In this document: positions 17,582 to 26,600 of the stretch, in pieces
Layout of the letters: the number at the start of each line of letters is the position of its first letter
Numbering within the stretch: the stretch's first letter is position 1
Origin: Ferrimonas kyonanensis DSM 18153
Lineage (GTDB): Bacteria; Pseudomonadota; Gammaproteobacteria; Enterobacterales; Shewanellaceae
Length of the DNA stretch: 46,777 nucleotides
Assembly (NCBI RefSeq): GCF_000425405.1
Contig: NZ_KE384371.1
Span: 8,224-55,000, forward strand
Direction of reading: 5' to 3'
The notes under the pieces: generated by a model
The model's input: the letters and a program-made list of their open reading frames with translations, nothing else
The model's database searches: none
What the model was told of the DNA's origin: nothing
Program-made: the position numbers and the translations under genes

Positions 17582-18343
17582 CTAGATACGACCTTGCTCT
17601 TCCAACCACCATCTGGGCGCCCAGGATGTCACATTCCTCGGCAGTGTTTGTGAAACATCGATGGGATACTCCTCCATAAGCATATTCGCAATCTCATCCT
17701 TAGTATCTTCAGAGTACATAGAACGTAACCAAACACTGAAGTATTGCTTAAAATTGATATGTTCAGCAATCTTGTGAGCACAGTTGTCCATCAATGAACG
17801 GTAATAGTGACCTAGAGAGACAAAGATGATACCAATAACCTTCTTATCACCACTCTCATCATTCCTCAGTTGATAGCCATACTGTTTCATGGCTTCCTTA
17901 TCAATAGCTCTGCGAGTAAGCCATTCTATCCAGTGTAAGTCCGCACTGGAATCTATCTCACTATCTAGAAGCTTCAAATAAATTTCTGTTAACTCACCTC
18001 TTGAGTAGGTGCGGCCTTCACCATTATCTTGTATCACTTTTCTTCCAAGATAGTCGAACCCCAATACTTCCAGACTGCTTTCGTCTTTATAAGTCAGGGT
18101 GTCTTCGGCAATGCAATGCCAGATACATTTTTCCATCATCGCATGATGCTTGTCGATACTGGCAGCACTAGGCTTCTTCTTGGTTGGCTGGGATCGCTTC
18201 TGTTGCAGATCATGAAAATCAGCAAACCCAAGCTCTTTAGCCACAGAGTCCAAGCATTGCATATAAGGCTGAGCTGAAATTTTGCTTAATTTTTTTGCAC
18301 GCTTCTTTGCGTGAGAAACGATATTCAGGTGAGATTGTTTCAT
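17582..18343 (-). CDS. Hypothetical protein (253 aa) with a basic helical N-terminus
   Basis: ATG 18343 has AGAGGAAA seven bases upstream; the longer frame to 18385 lacks a start context. The N-terminal ~50 residues (HLNIVSHAKKRAKKLSKIS, then LDSVAKELGFADFHDLQQ) resemble a short helical module found at the front of many accessory proteins, including some annotated in the glyoxalase superfamily. The rest is mainly helical and acidic, ending with Trp-rich SWAPRWWLEEQGRI. No signal peptide or membrane helix. It lies upstream of traF on the same strand, but a 213-bp gap and the TAACG box suggest a separate transcript. Function unknown. Confidence 0.6.
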   Translation of the reverse strand: MKQSHLNIVSHAKKRAKKLSKISAQPYMQCLDSVAKELGFADFHDLQQKRSQPTKKKPSAASIDKHHAMMEKCIWHCIAEDTLTYKDESSLEVLGFDYLGRKVIQDNGEGRTYSRGELTEIYLKLLDSEIDSSADLHWIEWLTRRAIDKEAMKQYGYQLRNDESGDKKVIGIIFVSLGHYYRSLMDNCAHKIAEHINFKQYFSVWLRSMYSEDTKDEIANMLMEEYPIDVSQTLPRNVTSWAPRWWLEEQGRI

Positions 18344-18959
18344 AACGCTTTCCTCTGGCCTGTAGGTTAGCAGTGCACCCCTCACCGCACCCTGTTGGCG
18401 CGAAAAACGTTAGATTCGATTATAAGGTTCTCATGCAGAGATTTACCTTGGGGTGGGCAGGCATCCTTAAATTCCGACGACCAGTTTGCACCAAATAAAT
18501 GATGCTAGTCAACTGATTCATAGTAAATATTCAGTCTTGCACGCCTGAGTGCCCCGCTGACTGGCGGCGAGAATAAAGGAACTCCTTTCAGCAGAATATG
18601 ACCGCAAATGCGAAACTGCTTCCGGATGGAGCTAAACGCAACGGTCAGACCTTCGCCGCTTGAAAACCTCTCTGCCATTGAATCTGGAATGACTGAAGTA
18701 AATGGCCTTAGGGTTAAGCGCTTGCCGAGGGCGATATCAAAAATACTGCTTGCGGAGACCAATGTCGAAAGAGAGGTGGGAAACTATTTGGTTTATTCAC
18801 AAATCGACCAATCAACGTGTCATACCTGGGTTAAAAATCAACTCTGCATAGGTTTGAAGTCAGAATGGTCTAAGACATTGTAATCTTGCTGATTTTTGAA
18901 GCTACGATGGTTTTTTCTATCCTATCCAATTGGCCGAGGGTTTACGCGGAGGGGTAACG
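18344..18959. other. Intergenic region without a convincing gene
   Basis: Overlapping open frames on both strands around 18505-18883 look protein-like in places, but they have no good starts and no recognisable domain. The region divides the minus-strand hypothetical gene from the plus-strand helicase locus and probably holds promoters for both. Confidence 0.35.
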
Positions 18960-19046
18960 ATGAAACAAAGAACGATTGACTCAGGAGAAGCTACCCAATC
19001 AAGCGAAGACAACCCAGAACAAGCCTTCGAAACAGAAACTAGATAA
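18960..19046 (+). CDS. Possible 28-aa leader ORF ahead of the helicase gene
   Basis: ATG at 18960 is preceded by an almost ideal ribosome binding site, GGAGGGG, six bases away. It encodes a hydrophilic acidic peptide starting MKQRTIDSGEATQSSEDN. It ends 66 bp before a strong hairpin at 19113-19137, which itself lies before the helicase gene at 19197. The helicase ATG, by contrast, has a poor ribosome binding site. This arrangement is what a translated leader controlling a downstream gene would look like, but it could be the remnant of a longer gene. Confidence 0.35.
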   Translation: MKQRTIDSGEATQSSEDNPEQAFETETR

Positions 19047-19112
19047 CACACCAAAGAAACACCATCGCAACCAAATCTCAACGCGCGATGTCTTTCTGTT
19101 GCTCACCGTCTC

Positions 19113-19137
19113 AAAGCCAGATCACAAATCTGGCTTT
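19113..19137 (+). terminator. Hairpin (terminator or attenuator) between leader ORF and helicase gene
   Basis: A perfect 10-bp stem, AAAGCCAGAT and ATCTGGCTTT, with a 5-base loop CACAA. The T-run after the stem is short (TTT then AA), so termination may be partial. Its position 60 bp before the helicase start fits attenuation. Confidence 0.5.
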
Positions 19138-19196
19138 AATGCGATGTTCCCGTATCATTCATTGAGAAATTTACTGGCTATTGAACACGTTACCGA

Positions 19197-22085
19197 ATGA
19201 CTGACGCCTTGAATCAGCTCAAAGTCAACCTATTAGGCCGGCTGCTTGGGCATAAAGATCTGTATTTAGCAAAAACATCTTTATCAACACGCTCTAATGG
19301 ACTGACTATTCACAGTGAGTCCATTATCGGCACCACTTCCTTCGCCACTTTAAGAAAGAGTTGGCTTGGTAGCGAAATAGCCCTTTACTCAAGAAAACGA
19401 ACAACCACGTTCAAGTTCCTCAAGAACGATGACGCTGAGGCTTTCGTTCACAATCTGAATGTCGCTATTGCTAAGCAGATTGCGCTTTACCTGACTAAAG
19501 TATTGGGCGAGTTTAATGTTTACGTCGTGAAACACTACCCTAGAGATAGCTGGATTGAACAGATCGCCTCTCTGTGTAAAGACTTACATGATGTATATAC
19601 TCCCCAAGCGGCTCTATGGGCGAAGTACCTTGATACACCTGCCTTCAACAAGGTGAAGGAAATTGCTGGTTTCCACCCTGTCACACCAGATAAACTCAGA
19701 AACGCCCACGAGGCGTATCAGTTAAAGCAACGCCAGGCATTCTTCGATAAAGTTGAATCCAACCCACTTACCCTTGAACAGCGCCTCGGTGTGCTTCGCT
19801 CTAACGACCGCAATATGGTTCTGGCTGCCGCAGGAACCGGTAAGACTTCTGTGATGGTAGCTAAGGCGTTAGACCTGATAGATAGAGGTCTCGCAAAGCC
19901 ATCGGAAATTCTAATTTTAGCGTATAACCGAGCAGCCGCAGAAGAGTTGAAGGAACGTCTCACTGAAAAAGCAAACAAAGGCAACATCGCACTGGAGTCT
20001 TCCCCGCAGATCTCTACCTTTCACGCTTTAGGAAGGCAGCTCCTGCGCGAGGCTGGCATCCCAACTCATATGAGTGTCTTCACCGAGGATGATTATCGAC
20101 TTGAGCAGTGGGTGACACAGTGGATTCATGGCTATATTGCTGTCGATCCGAGCCGCGTGTATGACCTTATTGAACTGAGCTCTCCCCCGGTCGATCCTTT
20201 CAACTTCAAAACTCAAGCCGAGTACGAGCGGTACCTGCGCGACAACGATTTTCGCACCCTCAATAATGAGCGTGTCAAAGGCTATCAAGAGCTGCTGATT
20301 GCAAACTTCTTATACCTAAATCAGATCGCGTACGAATACGAACCCGCATACGTCAGCAAACGACGTATTGATGTGGGGTTTGATTATAAGCCCGACTTCT
20401 TTATCACCGAGCAAGAGATCTATCTTGAGCATTTCGGGGTTGACCGGCAGGGCAACACCCGTCCCGATATCAATGCTCGACAGTACAACGAGTCCATCCG
20501 TTCAAAACGCGCTCTACACAAAGAGTGCGGCACCACTTTGATCGAGTCCTATCACTATGAGTGGAAAGAGAACACGCTGCTAACCGGCCTAAAGCAGAAA
20601 TTGGAGCAACATGGTGTACGTTGTAACCCAATGCACCCGCATGATGTTTTCCAGAAACTCAACCAAGAAAAACGGCTTTCTAGCTGGAGTGGGTTGATGA
20701 AAAAGGCCCTGCAGGCAATCCGTGTTGAGCGACTATCGCAAGAGCAAATCCTGGCACGACTCATCGAATCAAAGATTCATCAAGCGACCAAGTACGCAGC
20801 GTTACTCAGTGCGCTACACGATGGCTATGTCGCTGAGCTTCAGGACCAAAATGCCATTGATTTCGATGACATGATCATCAGAGCTATCCAAGTCATCAGA
20901 GACCAAGAAGTACAGTCAACATGGAAGTACGTACTGGTGGATGAATTCCAAGACATCTCCGCAGCCCGCATGGAGTTTATCAGAGAGATCATTAGCAACG
21001 GTCCGAATCCATCACTAACCGTTGTTGGGGACGATTGGCAATCTATTTATCGCTTCTCTGGCGGTAAACTGGAACTGACAACCCGCTTTGGTGATTTGGT
21101 GGGGGCTTACACATCAACAAAGCTTCAAAAGACCTTCAGATACAATAACAGCATCGCCAACACTGCTGGTCAGTTCATCATGGAGAACCCCGAGCAATAT
21201 AAAAAGCACATCGATACTCATACTAAAGTCAGTACACCCCAGGTCTATCTGCTTGATGATGGACGGGATCGCAATATTGGCTTGTACAAGCGAGTCGAGG
21301 AAGTTGTTCGCAAGATTAGGGCAAACGACTCTAAAGGCGTCATTGCCGTGATTGCTCGCTACAACTATCTGCTTAAAGACACCAAAGCGATGCTCTGGAA
21401 AGCAGAACTGAAAGACAATATCGAATTTTGGAGTTTCCACAAATCAAAAGGGCTAGAGGCCGATTACTGTGTATTAATCGGCTTTTTTCAGGGAAAAAGC
21501 GGCTTCCCTAATGAAAACCGCGATGAAGCCATCGTTGAAGCGTTGCTGCCTTCGTTAGATCAGTTTCCACACTCCGAAGAGCGTCGCCTGATGTACGTGG
21601 GTATCACACGCGCCAAAAAGAAGTCATACATCATCGCGGACCCAACATCACCTTCTGAATTTATTACTGAATTGCTAGCTCCTAAATATGAGCTAAACAT
21701 TGCTTCCAACTCATTTCAGGAAAAGTATCAAAAGACCTTTAAATGCCCTCACTGTACAGACGGATTTTTGCGTCGAGTTAACGGCAAGTATGAGGATTTT
21801 TACACCTGTAGCACTGGCCATGGATGCAGGGTCGGTAAGGCACGCGTATGTCCGAAGTGTGGCTCGCCGTCAGTAGATACCCGCAAAGCGTCCATCTGTA
21901 ATAACAGTGCCTGTGGGGCTTCAATCAAACTCTGTCCGATATGCGGCCGTCCAATGAAACTGAAAGAAGGCCCCTATAGCAAATTCTGGGGATGCTCTGG
22001 CTACGGCATTAAAGATGATCGGTGTGATCACAAAGAAAAGATTGTCGCGCCGGCGAAGATGCAGGCCGAATCAATGCCTCTGTAG
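19197..22085 (+). CDS. UvrD/HelD-family helicase (helicase IV-like) with C-terminal zinc ribbons
   Basis: 962 aa, longer than E. coli helicase IV (about 680). The N-terminal ~190 residues resemble the helicase IV leader domain. The motor follows: Q-motif LTLEQRLGVL, Walker A AAGTGKTS (about 211-218), Walker B VLVDEFQDIS, GDDWQSIYRFSGG, WSFHKSKGLEADYCVLIG, and motif VI RRLMYVGITRAKK. An insertion containing YKPDFFITEQEIYLEHFGVD is typical of the subgroup and may be a nuclease-like fold. The last ~110 residues hold three Cys pairs or quartets (CPHC, CPKC, CPIC) like the zinc ribbons of topoisomerase I. Probable activity is 3'-5' ATP-dependent DNA unwinding. The start has a weak ribosome binding site and follows a leader-like ORF and hairpin. 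It may be a defence or element-maintenance gene; that is inference. Confidence 0.85.
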   Translation: MTDALNQLKVNLLGRLLGHKDLYLAKTSLSTRSNGLTIHSESIIGTTSFATLRKSWLGSEIALYSRKRTTTFKFLKNDDAEAFVHNLNVAIAKQIALYLTKVLGEFNVYVVKHYPRDSWIEQIASLCKDLHDVYTPQAALWAKYLDTPAFNKVKEIAGFHPVTPDKLRNAHEAYQLKQRQAFFDKVESNPLTLEQRLGVLRSNDRNMVLAAAGTGKTSVMVAKALDLIDRGLAKPSEILILAYNRAAAEELKERLTEKANKGNIALESSPQISTFHALGRQLLREAGIPTHMSVFTEDDYRLEQWVTQWIHGYIAVDPSRVYDLIELSSPPVDPFNFKTQAEYERYLRDNDFRTLNNERVKGYQELLIANFLYLNQIAYEYEPAYVSKRRIDVGFDYKPDFFITEQEIYLEHFGVDRQGNTRPDINARQYNESIRSKRALHKECGTTLIESYHYEWKENTLLTGLKQKLEQHGVRCNPMHPHDVFQKLNQEKRLSSWSGLMKKALQAIRVERLSQEQILARLIESKIHQATKYAALLSALHDGYVAELQDQNAIDFDDMIIRAIQVIRDQEVQSTWKYVLVDEFQDISAARMEFIREIISNGPNPSLTVVGDDWQSIYRFSGGKLELTTRFGDLVGAYTSTKLQKTFRYNNSIANTAGQFIMENPEQYKKHIDTHTKVSTPQVYLLDDGRDRNIGLYKRVEEVVRKIRANDSKGVIAVIARYNYLLKDTKAMLWKAELKDNIEFWSFHKSKGLEADYCVLIGFFQGKSGFPNENRDEAIVEALLPSLDQFPHSEERRLMYVGITRAKKKSYIIADPTSPSEFITELLAPKYELNIASNSFQEKYQKTFKCPHCTDGFLRRVNGKYEDFYTCSTGHGCRVGKARVCPKCGSPSVDTRKASICNNSACGASIKLCPICGRPMKLKEGPYSKFWGCSGYGIKDDRCDHKEKIVAPAKMQAESMPL

Positions 22086-22487
22086 GAGAGAAGTAAAGTC
22101 TCATGTCGGACAGTTTTACAGTTCCCGCTCACATGGCCTAAGAGCTGGGCCTTCCCAAAATAAAGTATCATACTCAACAGCCTCCTCTGTCCCCACGAAG
22201 CCCGATTTCGAGTAATAGAGAGTCATACTGTAGCCAGTTGACCATTGAGGGCTTCAGCACTGTAAATTCTATTAGCGATTTGCAGATTGATCTGAAGCCC
22301 TCATTTCAGAGGAGGTGTTGCTCCGGCTGCTCAGCAGCCAAGGATAGAAGCGCAGTTCTGGGCGTCTGGCAGCAAAAACTAAACGGCGCTCTCAAAGGCA
22401 AAAACACGAGCCGCCTTGTCTTGTTGATCGCGTCGGATCTTGGAAGTGGAGCCATAGCAAAAAGGCCCTGACGAGGGCCTCTTGTGA
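22086..22487. other. Intergenic stretch with a 12-bp spaced inverted repeat
   Basis: No gene is seen. TGAGGGCTTCAG at 22246-22257 and its exact reverse complement at 22292-22303 enclose 34 bp, enough for a large stem-loop or a pair of protein or recombinase sites. The antitoxin terminator occupies the right end. Confidence 0.5.
22456..22483 (-). terminator. Rho-independent terminator of the toxin-antitoxin operon
   Basis: On the minus strand the stem AGGCCCT / AGGGCCT with loop CGTC is followed by TTTTTGC, 5 bases after the antitoxin stop. Stem bases are 22463-22469 and 22474-22480. Confidence 0.8.
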
Positions 22488-22772
22488 TTAGTGTGCTGCA
22501 ATCGCCCGATAGACTGTTGGGTCATCCTGGATGGTAGCCAGCACCTTAGCTGCTAGGCCCGTAGGGTTACGGCGCTTTCGCTCCCAGCTCTTGATTGTGT
22601 CTACACTAGTGCCCAGCGCATCAGCAAATTCTTGTTGTGAGGCACCCAGATATGTGCGAATAGCTTTTACGTCTGCAACATCATAACGGGTTACACGAGC
22701 CGCCTCTTGTCGGCCCTGCTTGATTTCAACTGCTTCCTCGAGGGAGGCTTTCAACTCGTTAAAGATACTCAT
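22488..22772 (-). CDS. NadS/HigA-type Xre-family antitoxin
   Basis: 94 aa. The helix-turn-helix occupies about residues 35-80: VKAIRTYLGASQQEFADALG, then TSVDTIKSWERKRRNPTG. An N-terminal helix (FNELKASLEEAVEIKQG) precedes it, the usual NadS-like layout. Such antitoxins neutralise a RelE/HigB-type toxin and repress their own promoter. It is the second gene, starting 1 bp after the toxin stop, the toxin-first order typical of higBA-like pairs. A palindrome at 23135-23153 is the likely operator. Confidence 0.85.
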   Translation of the reverse strand: MSIFNELKASLEEAVEIKQGRQEAARVTRYDVADVKAIRTYLGASQQEFADALGTSVDTIKSWERKRRNPTGLAAKVLATIQDDPTVYRAIAAH

Positions 22773-22773
22773 C

Positions 22774-23106
22774 TTAGTTCTCGCCTTTCAGTAGCTTGGT
22801 AACTTTCTTAAGGTCATTCTTTTCTTTCTTGGTGAGGCTGTCTTTCTCACCTTTTGCGTACGCCAACACCAGGTAGATTACTTCTGATGTTGCCAGGAAA
22901 TAGATAACTCGCGCTCCGCCACTTTTACCCTCATCACCCATTGCCATGCGTACCTTACGGAGGCCACCGGTGCCTTCGATGATTTTACCTTTTTCTGGCT
23001 GAGCAATGAGATCAACCTGTAACTCTTTTAACTCATCATCAGTTGCGATCTCTTTGATCTTTTTCTCAAAGATTTTCGTCTCGATGAACTCAATAGCATG
23101 ATTCAC
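22774..23106 (-). CDS. RelE/HigB-family toxin
   Basis: 110 aa starting at GTG 23106. RelE-fold features are FIETKIFEKKIKEIATDDEL, the central GTGGLRKVRMAMGDEGKSGG strand-loop with conserved Arg, and RVIYFLATSEVIYLVLAYAKGEK near the end. Members usually cut mRNA on the ribosome. The Lys-rich C-terminus (LTKKEKNDLKKVTKLLKG) fits the family of toxins paired with NadS-type antitoxins. No other start is better placed; AGGG lies about 12 bases upstream. The antitoxin follows immediately, so the operon looks intact. Confidence 0.85.
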   Translation of the reverse strand: MNHAIEFIETKIFEKKIKEIATDDELKELQVDLIAQPEKGKIIEGTGGLRKVRMAMGDEGKSGGARVIYFLATSEVIYLVLAYAKGEKDSLTKKEKNDLKKVTKLLKGEN

Positions 23107-23134
23107 TCAACGCGTTTCCCTGCTTCATCATCTT

Positions 23135-23159
23135 AGGTGTACATGGTACACCTTGTCAA
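23135..23159 (-). promoter_or_regulatory. Toxin-antitoxin promoter with palindromic operator
   Basis: On the minus strand, TTGACA (23154-23159) is a perfect -35, followed 18 bp later by TAAGAT (23129-23134) as -10. The spacer is filled by the inverted repeat AGGTGTAC-ATG-GTACACCT (plus-strand 23135-23153, 8-bp arms). Antitoxin binding there would block RNA polymerase. It lies about 30 bp upstream of the toxin start. Confidence 0.7.
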
Positions 23160-23494
23160 CACTGCGAACAACACTGGATTATACACTCCCCTATACCCCC
23201 GCTTATAGATGTGAGGTACGTCACTTTGGTTCCGCATTTAAAATTTCGCAGGCAACTGAATCATGCTTATCCTGATGCTGCCGCCGCTGAGGTGCAACGC
23301 AGTAATCATTTCCAAATTGAACACATCCCGCTGCCCTAGTTTTTAGAAAAAGATATGCACTGACCTTATAAGCGCTATACCCTGACGATGACGCTTACGG
23401 TGGCCCAGGTGCAGCAAGGCGGCAGCTCCCCACTGTTTAACGACAATGGGGTCTCCGTAATCGTTGGCAGCCGCAACGCCCTTAATCAGCAATG
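23160..23494 (+). other. Intergenic region with two coding-like remnants
   Basis: Two plus-strand frames end in stops here without good starts. One runs to TAG at 23337-23339 and includes KFRRQLNHAYPDAAAAEVQR. The other runs from about 23388 to TGA near 23493 and includes VAQVQQGGSSPLFNDNGVSV, ending directly before the strong terminator at 23495. The second looks like the 3' end of a lost gene whose terminator survived. I recognise neither. Confidence 0.3.
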
Positions 23495-23525
23495 AAAGAA
23501 GCCGGGTTTAATACCCGACTTCTTT
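23495..23525. terminator. Strong bidirectional-looking terminator
   Basis: The stem AAAGAAG-C-CGGGT pairs with ACCCG-A-CTTCTTT (one mismatch), with a TTAAT loop and T-run. It follows a coding-like remnant on the plus strand. The minus-strand 1400-aa gene ends at 23642, 117 bp away, so it could use it too. Confidence 0.6.
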
Positions 23526-23530
23526 GTGTC

Positions 23531-23599
23531 GGCAGGAGCTGTTGGGCTCCTGCCTGACAAGTATGAACCTTTATTACTCGGTATGAGACTTTATTCCTC
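23531..23599. repeat. Repeat element copy 1: hairpin plus two 20-bp direct repeats
   Basis: A perfect 9-bp stem GGCAGGAGC / GCTCCTGCC with loop TGTTGG (23531-23554) is followed by two tandem 20-bp units at 23560-23579 and 23580-23599. The unit pattern is RGTATGANNCTTTATTNCTC. The same arrangement occurs at 39614-39702 with three units. Confidence 0.75.
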
Positions 23600-23641
23600 A
23601 CCTACAGTCCCACCAACCATCGGTAGGGCTGTGGTTCTGTC

Positions 23642-26600
23642 CTAAAACTGCAGCGTAAAGGTCTCGGAAACCTGGTCGCCAGAGTCATCCATAGCGGTAG
23701 CCATCACCTGGATGTCATCCTCAGGCAGGGACATGGAGATCGCCCGGGAGGTGTTCCCTATCCTCTCACCGTTGATGTGCCACTCGTAAGCCACCATCTT
23801 GCCATCTGGATCCGTGCAGCGATACTCCAGCGTCAAATTGCTGGAGCGGCGCTCCCTCAAGGTACAGACAGGCTTGATGTTTGGGATCACCTCCACCTGG
23901 TGTGCTTCCGTATGCTGTTGGCCGAACTCGGTGGTCACCGTCACCTCGATGGTGTGGGTGCCAACCGACAGTTCATTAAACAACTGGCGGTATTGATCAC
24001 CCTCGACAGCCTCACCGTTCAGGCGCCAGGCGTAGCTGCTTACCCGATCCTCATCGTGGCCCGGTACCGCGCTCACGCGCATCAGCACGTCCAGAGGCGC
24101 TCGCTTGAACTGGTTGGTGTAGCTCGGGCTCACCACCATCATCAATGGCTCCGGCTCCAACAGCTCGACAAACTGCGTGATCACGCGGGAATTACCCCGA
24201 TTGTCGCTGTAGGTCAACTGCACTTCGTGGATGCCGGCCTCATTCATGGTCAGGTAGGCCACGTTCGGTTCGGCCTCGATCTTGGAAGCAGCGCTGGACC
24301 GCCAGGTACTGCTGAACTCTACCCCAGGGGCATAGAGCCGCGGCTTTCGCAGATAGGCAATGACCCGCGTCGGGGCATAAGAGAGGTCGTTGCGGATCTC
24401 AATGGTTGGGGGCACGAACTGGTACTGCCACACTTCCATCTCTACGGATCTCACGATCTCGGTGTGCTCGCGCAGGCCATCGATCCAGGCCACCCGCTCC
24501 ACCACCATCTCGTTGTCGACAACCAGCGAATCGGTGATTGTGATGACGGTGTCCAGGTCTTCAATTTCTCGACCGTCAGATAGGCGCCAGAAGCCACGCA
24601 GACGCGGCTCATACCCTTGGTATGGAGGCTGAACCGTGGCGCTCAACTCCAAATCGGTATCCAGCTCTGCCTTGGAGGGCAGCGCCATTCTCACGTACGG
24701 GGCCTTGTAACGATGCCAGCGGGTCTTGGCGTAGCTTCGGCGCCAAGAATTGTCTGCCTCTACGGTTACCGCAAGGCCGTCGTACTTGGCCCGGCCAAAG
24801 ATGTACTGCTGGGCCGGGTCATAGGGCACGGTTAACTCGCGACCGCCATCGACCCAGGTTACCCCACGATCCAGTGACCACTGGTACTGGCTGCGTTCAT
24901 CCAGCAGCTGGTGCTCGTCTTCAATTCTGAATGTGATGGCCTCACCTTGAAATTTCGGCGCCACCTGCTGTATCAGCAGCTCAGGCGCATCATAGGCCAA
25001 CAACTTGACGGTCTCGGTGTAGCCCTTCACACCGCTATAGCGGTTGACGGTTTCAGCACGAACCCACGCGGTGGACTCCTCCTGCATCTGCACCACCATT
25101 CGGCTTCGATCTTCGTATCTCTCAACCCCCTGCCAAGTGCCGCCCTCATCATAACTGATCTCCCAGTTCACTCCGCCCAACACTCGAGCATCGGCCCTGG
25201 TGCTAGCATCAAACCCGATCCGAGCAGAAAATGGCACCTGTCCGGTGACGGTGCGCGAGTCCAGAGAGCCGAGCACCTCGGAGCCTTTAAACACGCGCAA
25301 GTATCGACGATTGGAGGTCACCTGGTGTTCATACCCCTCCAGCTCCGCCTGCAGGCTGGCACTGAGCAGCAGCATGCCCCCCTCAGGTGGCAGCGCGTTG
25401 GGGTCCAACTCAAACTCAACCCTGCCGCCGGCATCGACGGGCTTAGTTTCCAGTGGCAGGTCGTTACCTTCCAAGTCCCGCGTCAGCAGAGTCACTTGCC
25501 AGTGACCCATGGTGTCGTAGTCAAAATCCCAGCTGCGCGTGCGGGAGTTGTAAATCCCCACCTGTCCTTCGACCAGAGATTTCTCGGTAGTCAGGCCATA
25601 GCTGTCCTGCACGATCATTTGCGCGCGGATCGACTGGCTTGGGACATATACAGCGGTCACGCTGGCCTCGGTGCGGATCTCCGGTGCCAGGGCGTAGTAG
25701 CTGGCTGCGGGGATGCTCTCCTGCTGCCACAGCCGCCCCTGAGCTGCTCGCATACGGTTGTTGATATCAACTTTCTTGACGTTAGGACGTTGACGCGTGC
25801 TGATCTGAGCAAACATGTCGTCTTTGCCAGTCTCTAGCACCAATTCCGCCGACAAGGCCTGCGAATAGGCTCGGGAGACATTACCACCATAGAGGGGCAC
25901 CGGCAGCAGACCACCACTGATGGCCTTGGCCATATCGAAGTTCAACTCCGGCACCGTCGGCTCAAGAGGGGAAATGGTGAGGCTTTCACGCTGCAAAGGC
26001 TTTTCGGTGCCCGAGCGGTTGACGATTGTCAGACCGAACTCAAAATTGGCGTCGCCTGCTCCTTTAAGTGTGCCGGTAACACTTGGACGACGCAGGTTGG
26101 CTCGAGTCTCCATACCCTCGGGCACCTGGTGCCACTGGAGGTAGCAGCTGTAACCATTGCCCTTAGCAGCAATCTGCGCATACTCTCGCAATGGATACAT
26201 GGCGCATTCGGCACCGGGCTGCTTATCCAGGGTAATATCCACTTTCTGAATCTTGCGGTAGATGCCACTGTCGGCGTTATGCACCGTCATCTGGTAGTCC
26301 ACCGGCAGGTAGCTGACAGGAAACCGCTTAGTAATCCGGTTGCCGGCGCTGTCATGAGCGGTTACCGCCAACTCCACCTCTTGGTTGTTTGCCAGGTTGA
26401 GCCCAGCGTCACTCAACCGAACAAAACCGTTGCCACGCTCCCGAATGGTAAGCGGGGTGCCTCCCAGGGACACGCTTTCGATCACCACATCGTCCGCAAA
26501 GCCGTTATAGCCAGCCACAATTACATCCTCGGCGAACATCACCTGCGGGTTATCGGTAACATCACGATAGTGGTGGAAGGCCCTTACGATAGGCTCCTCT

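Noticed and set aside
18505-18883. Overlapping frames on both strands between the hypothetical gene and the helicase
   Set aside because: No ribosome binding sites, no recognisable domain; could not decide a strand.
7898-23579. GAACCTTTATTACTC present at 7898-7912 and 23565-23579, as if bounding a 15.6-kb element
   Set aside because: About one such 15-base match is expected by chance in a window this long, and no integrase or attachment structure supports it.
23777-24583. 268-aa plus-strand frame opposite the 1400-aa gene, and a similar one at 24911-25837
   Set aside because: His/Leu/Gln-rich antisense shadows with no ribosome binding site.
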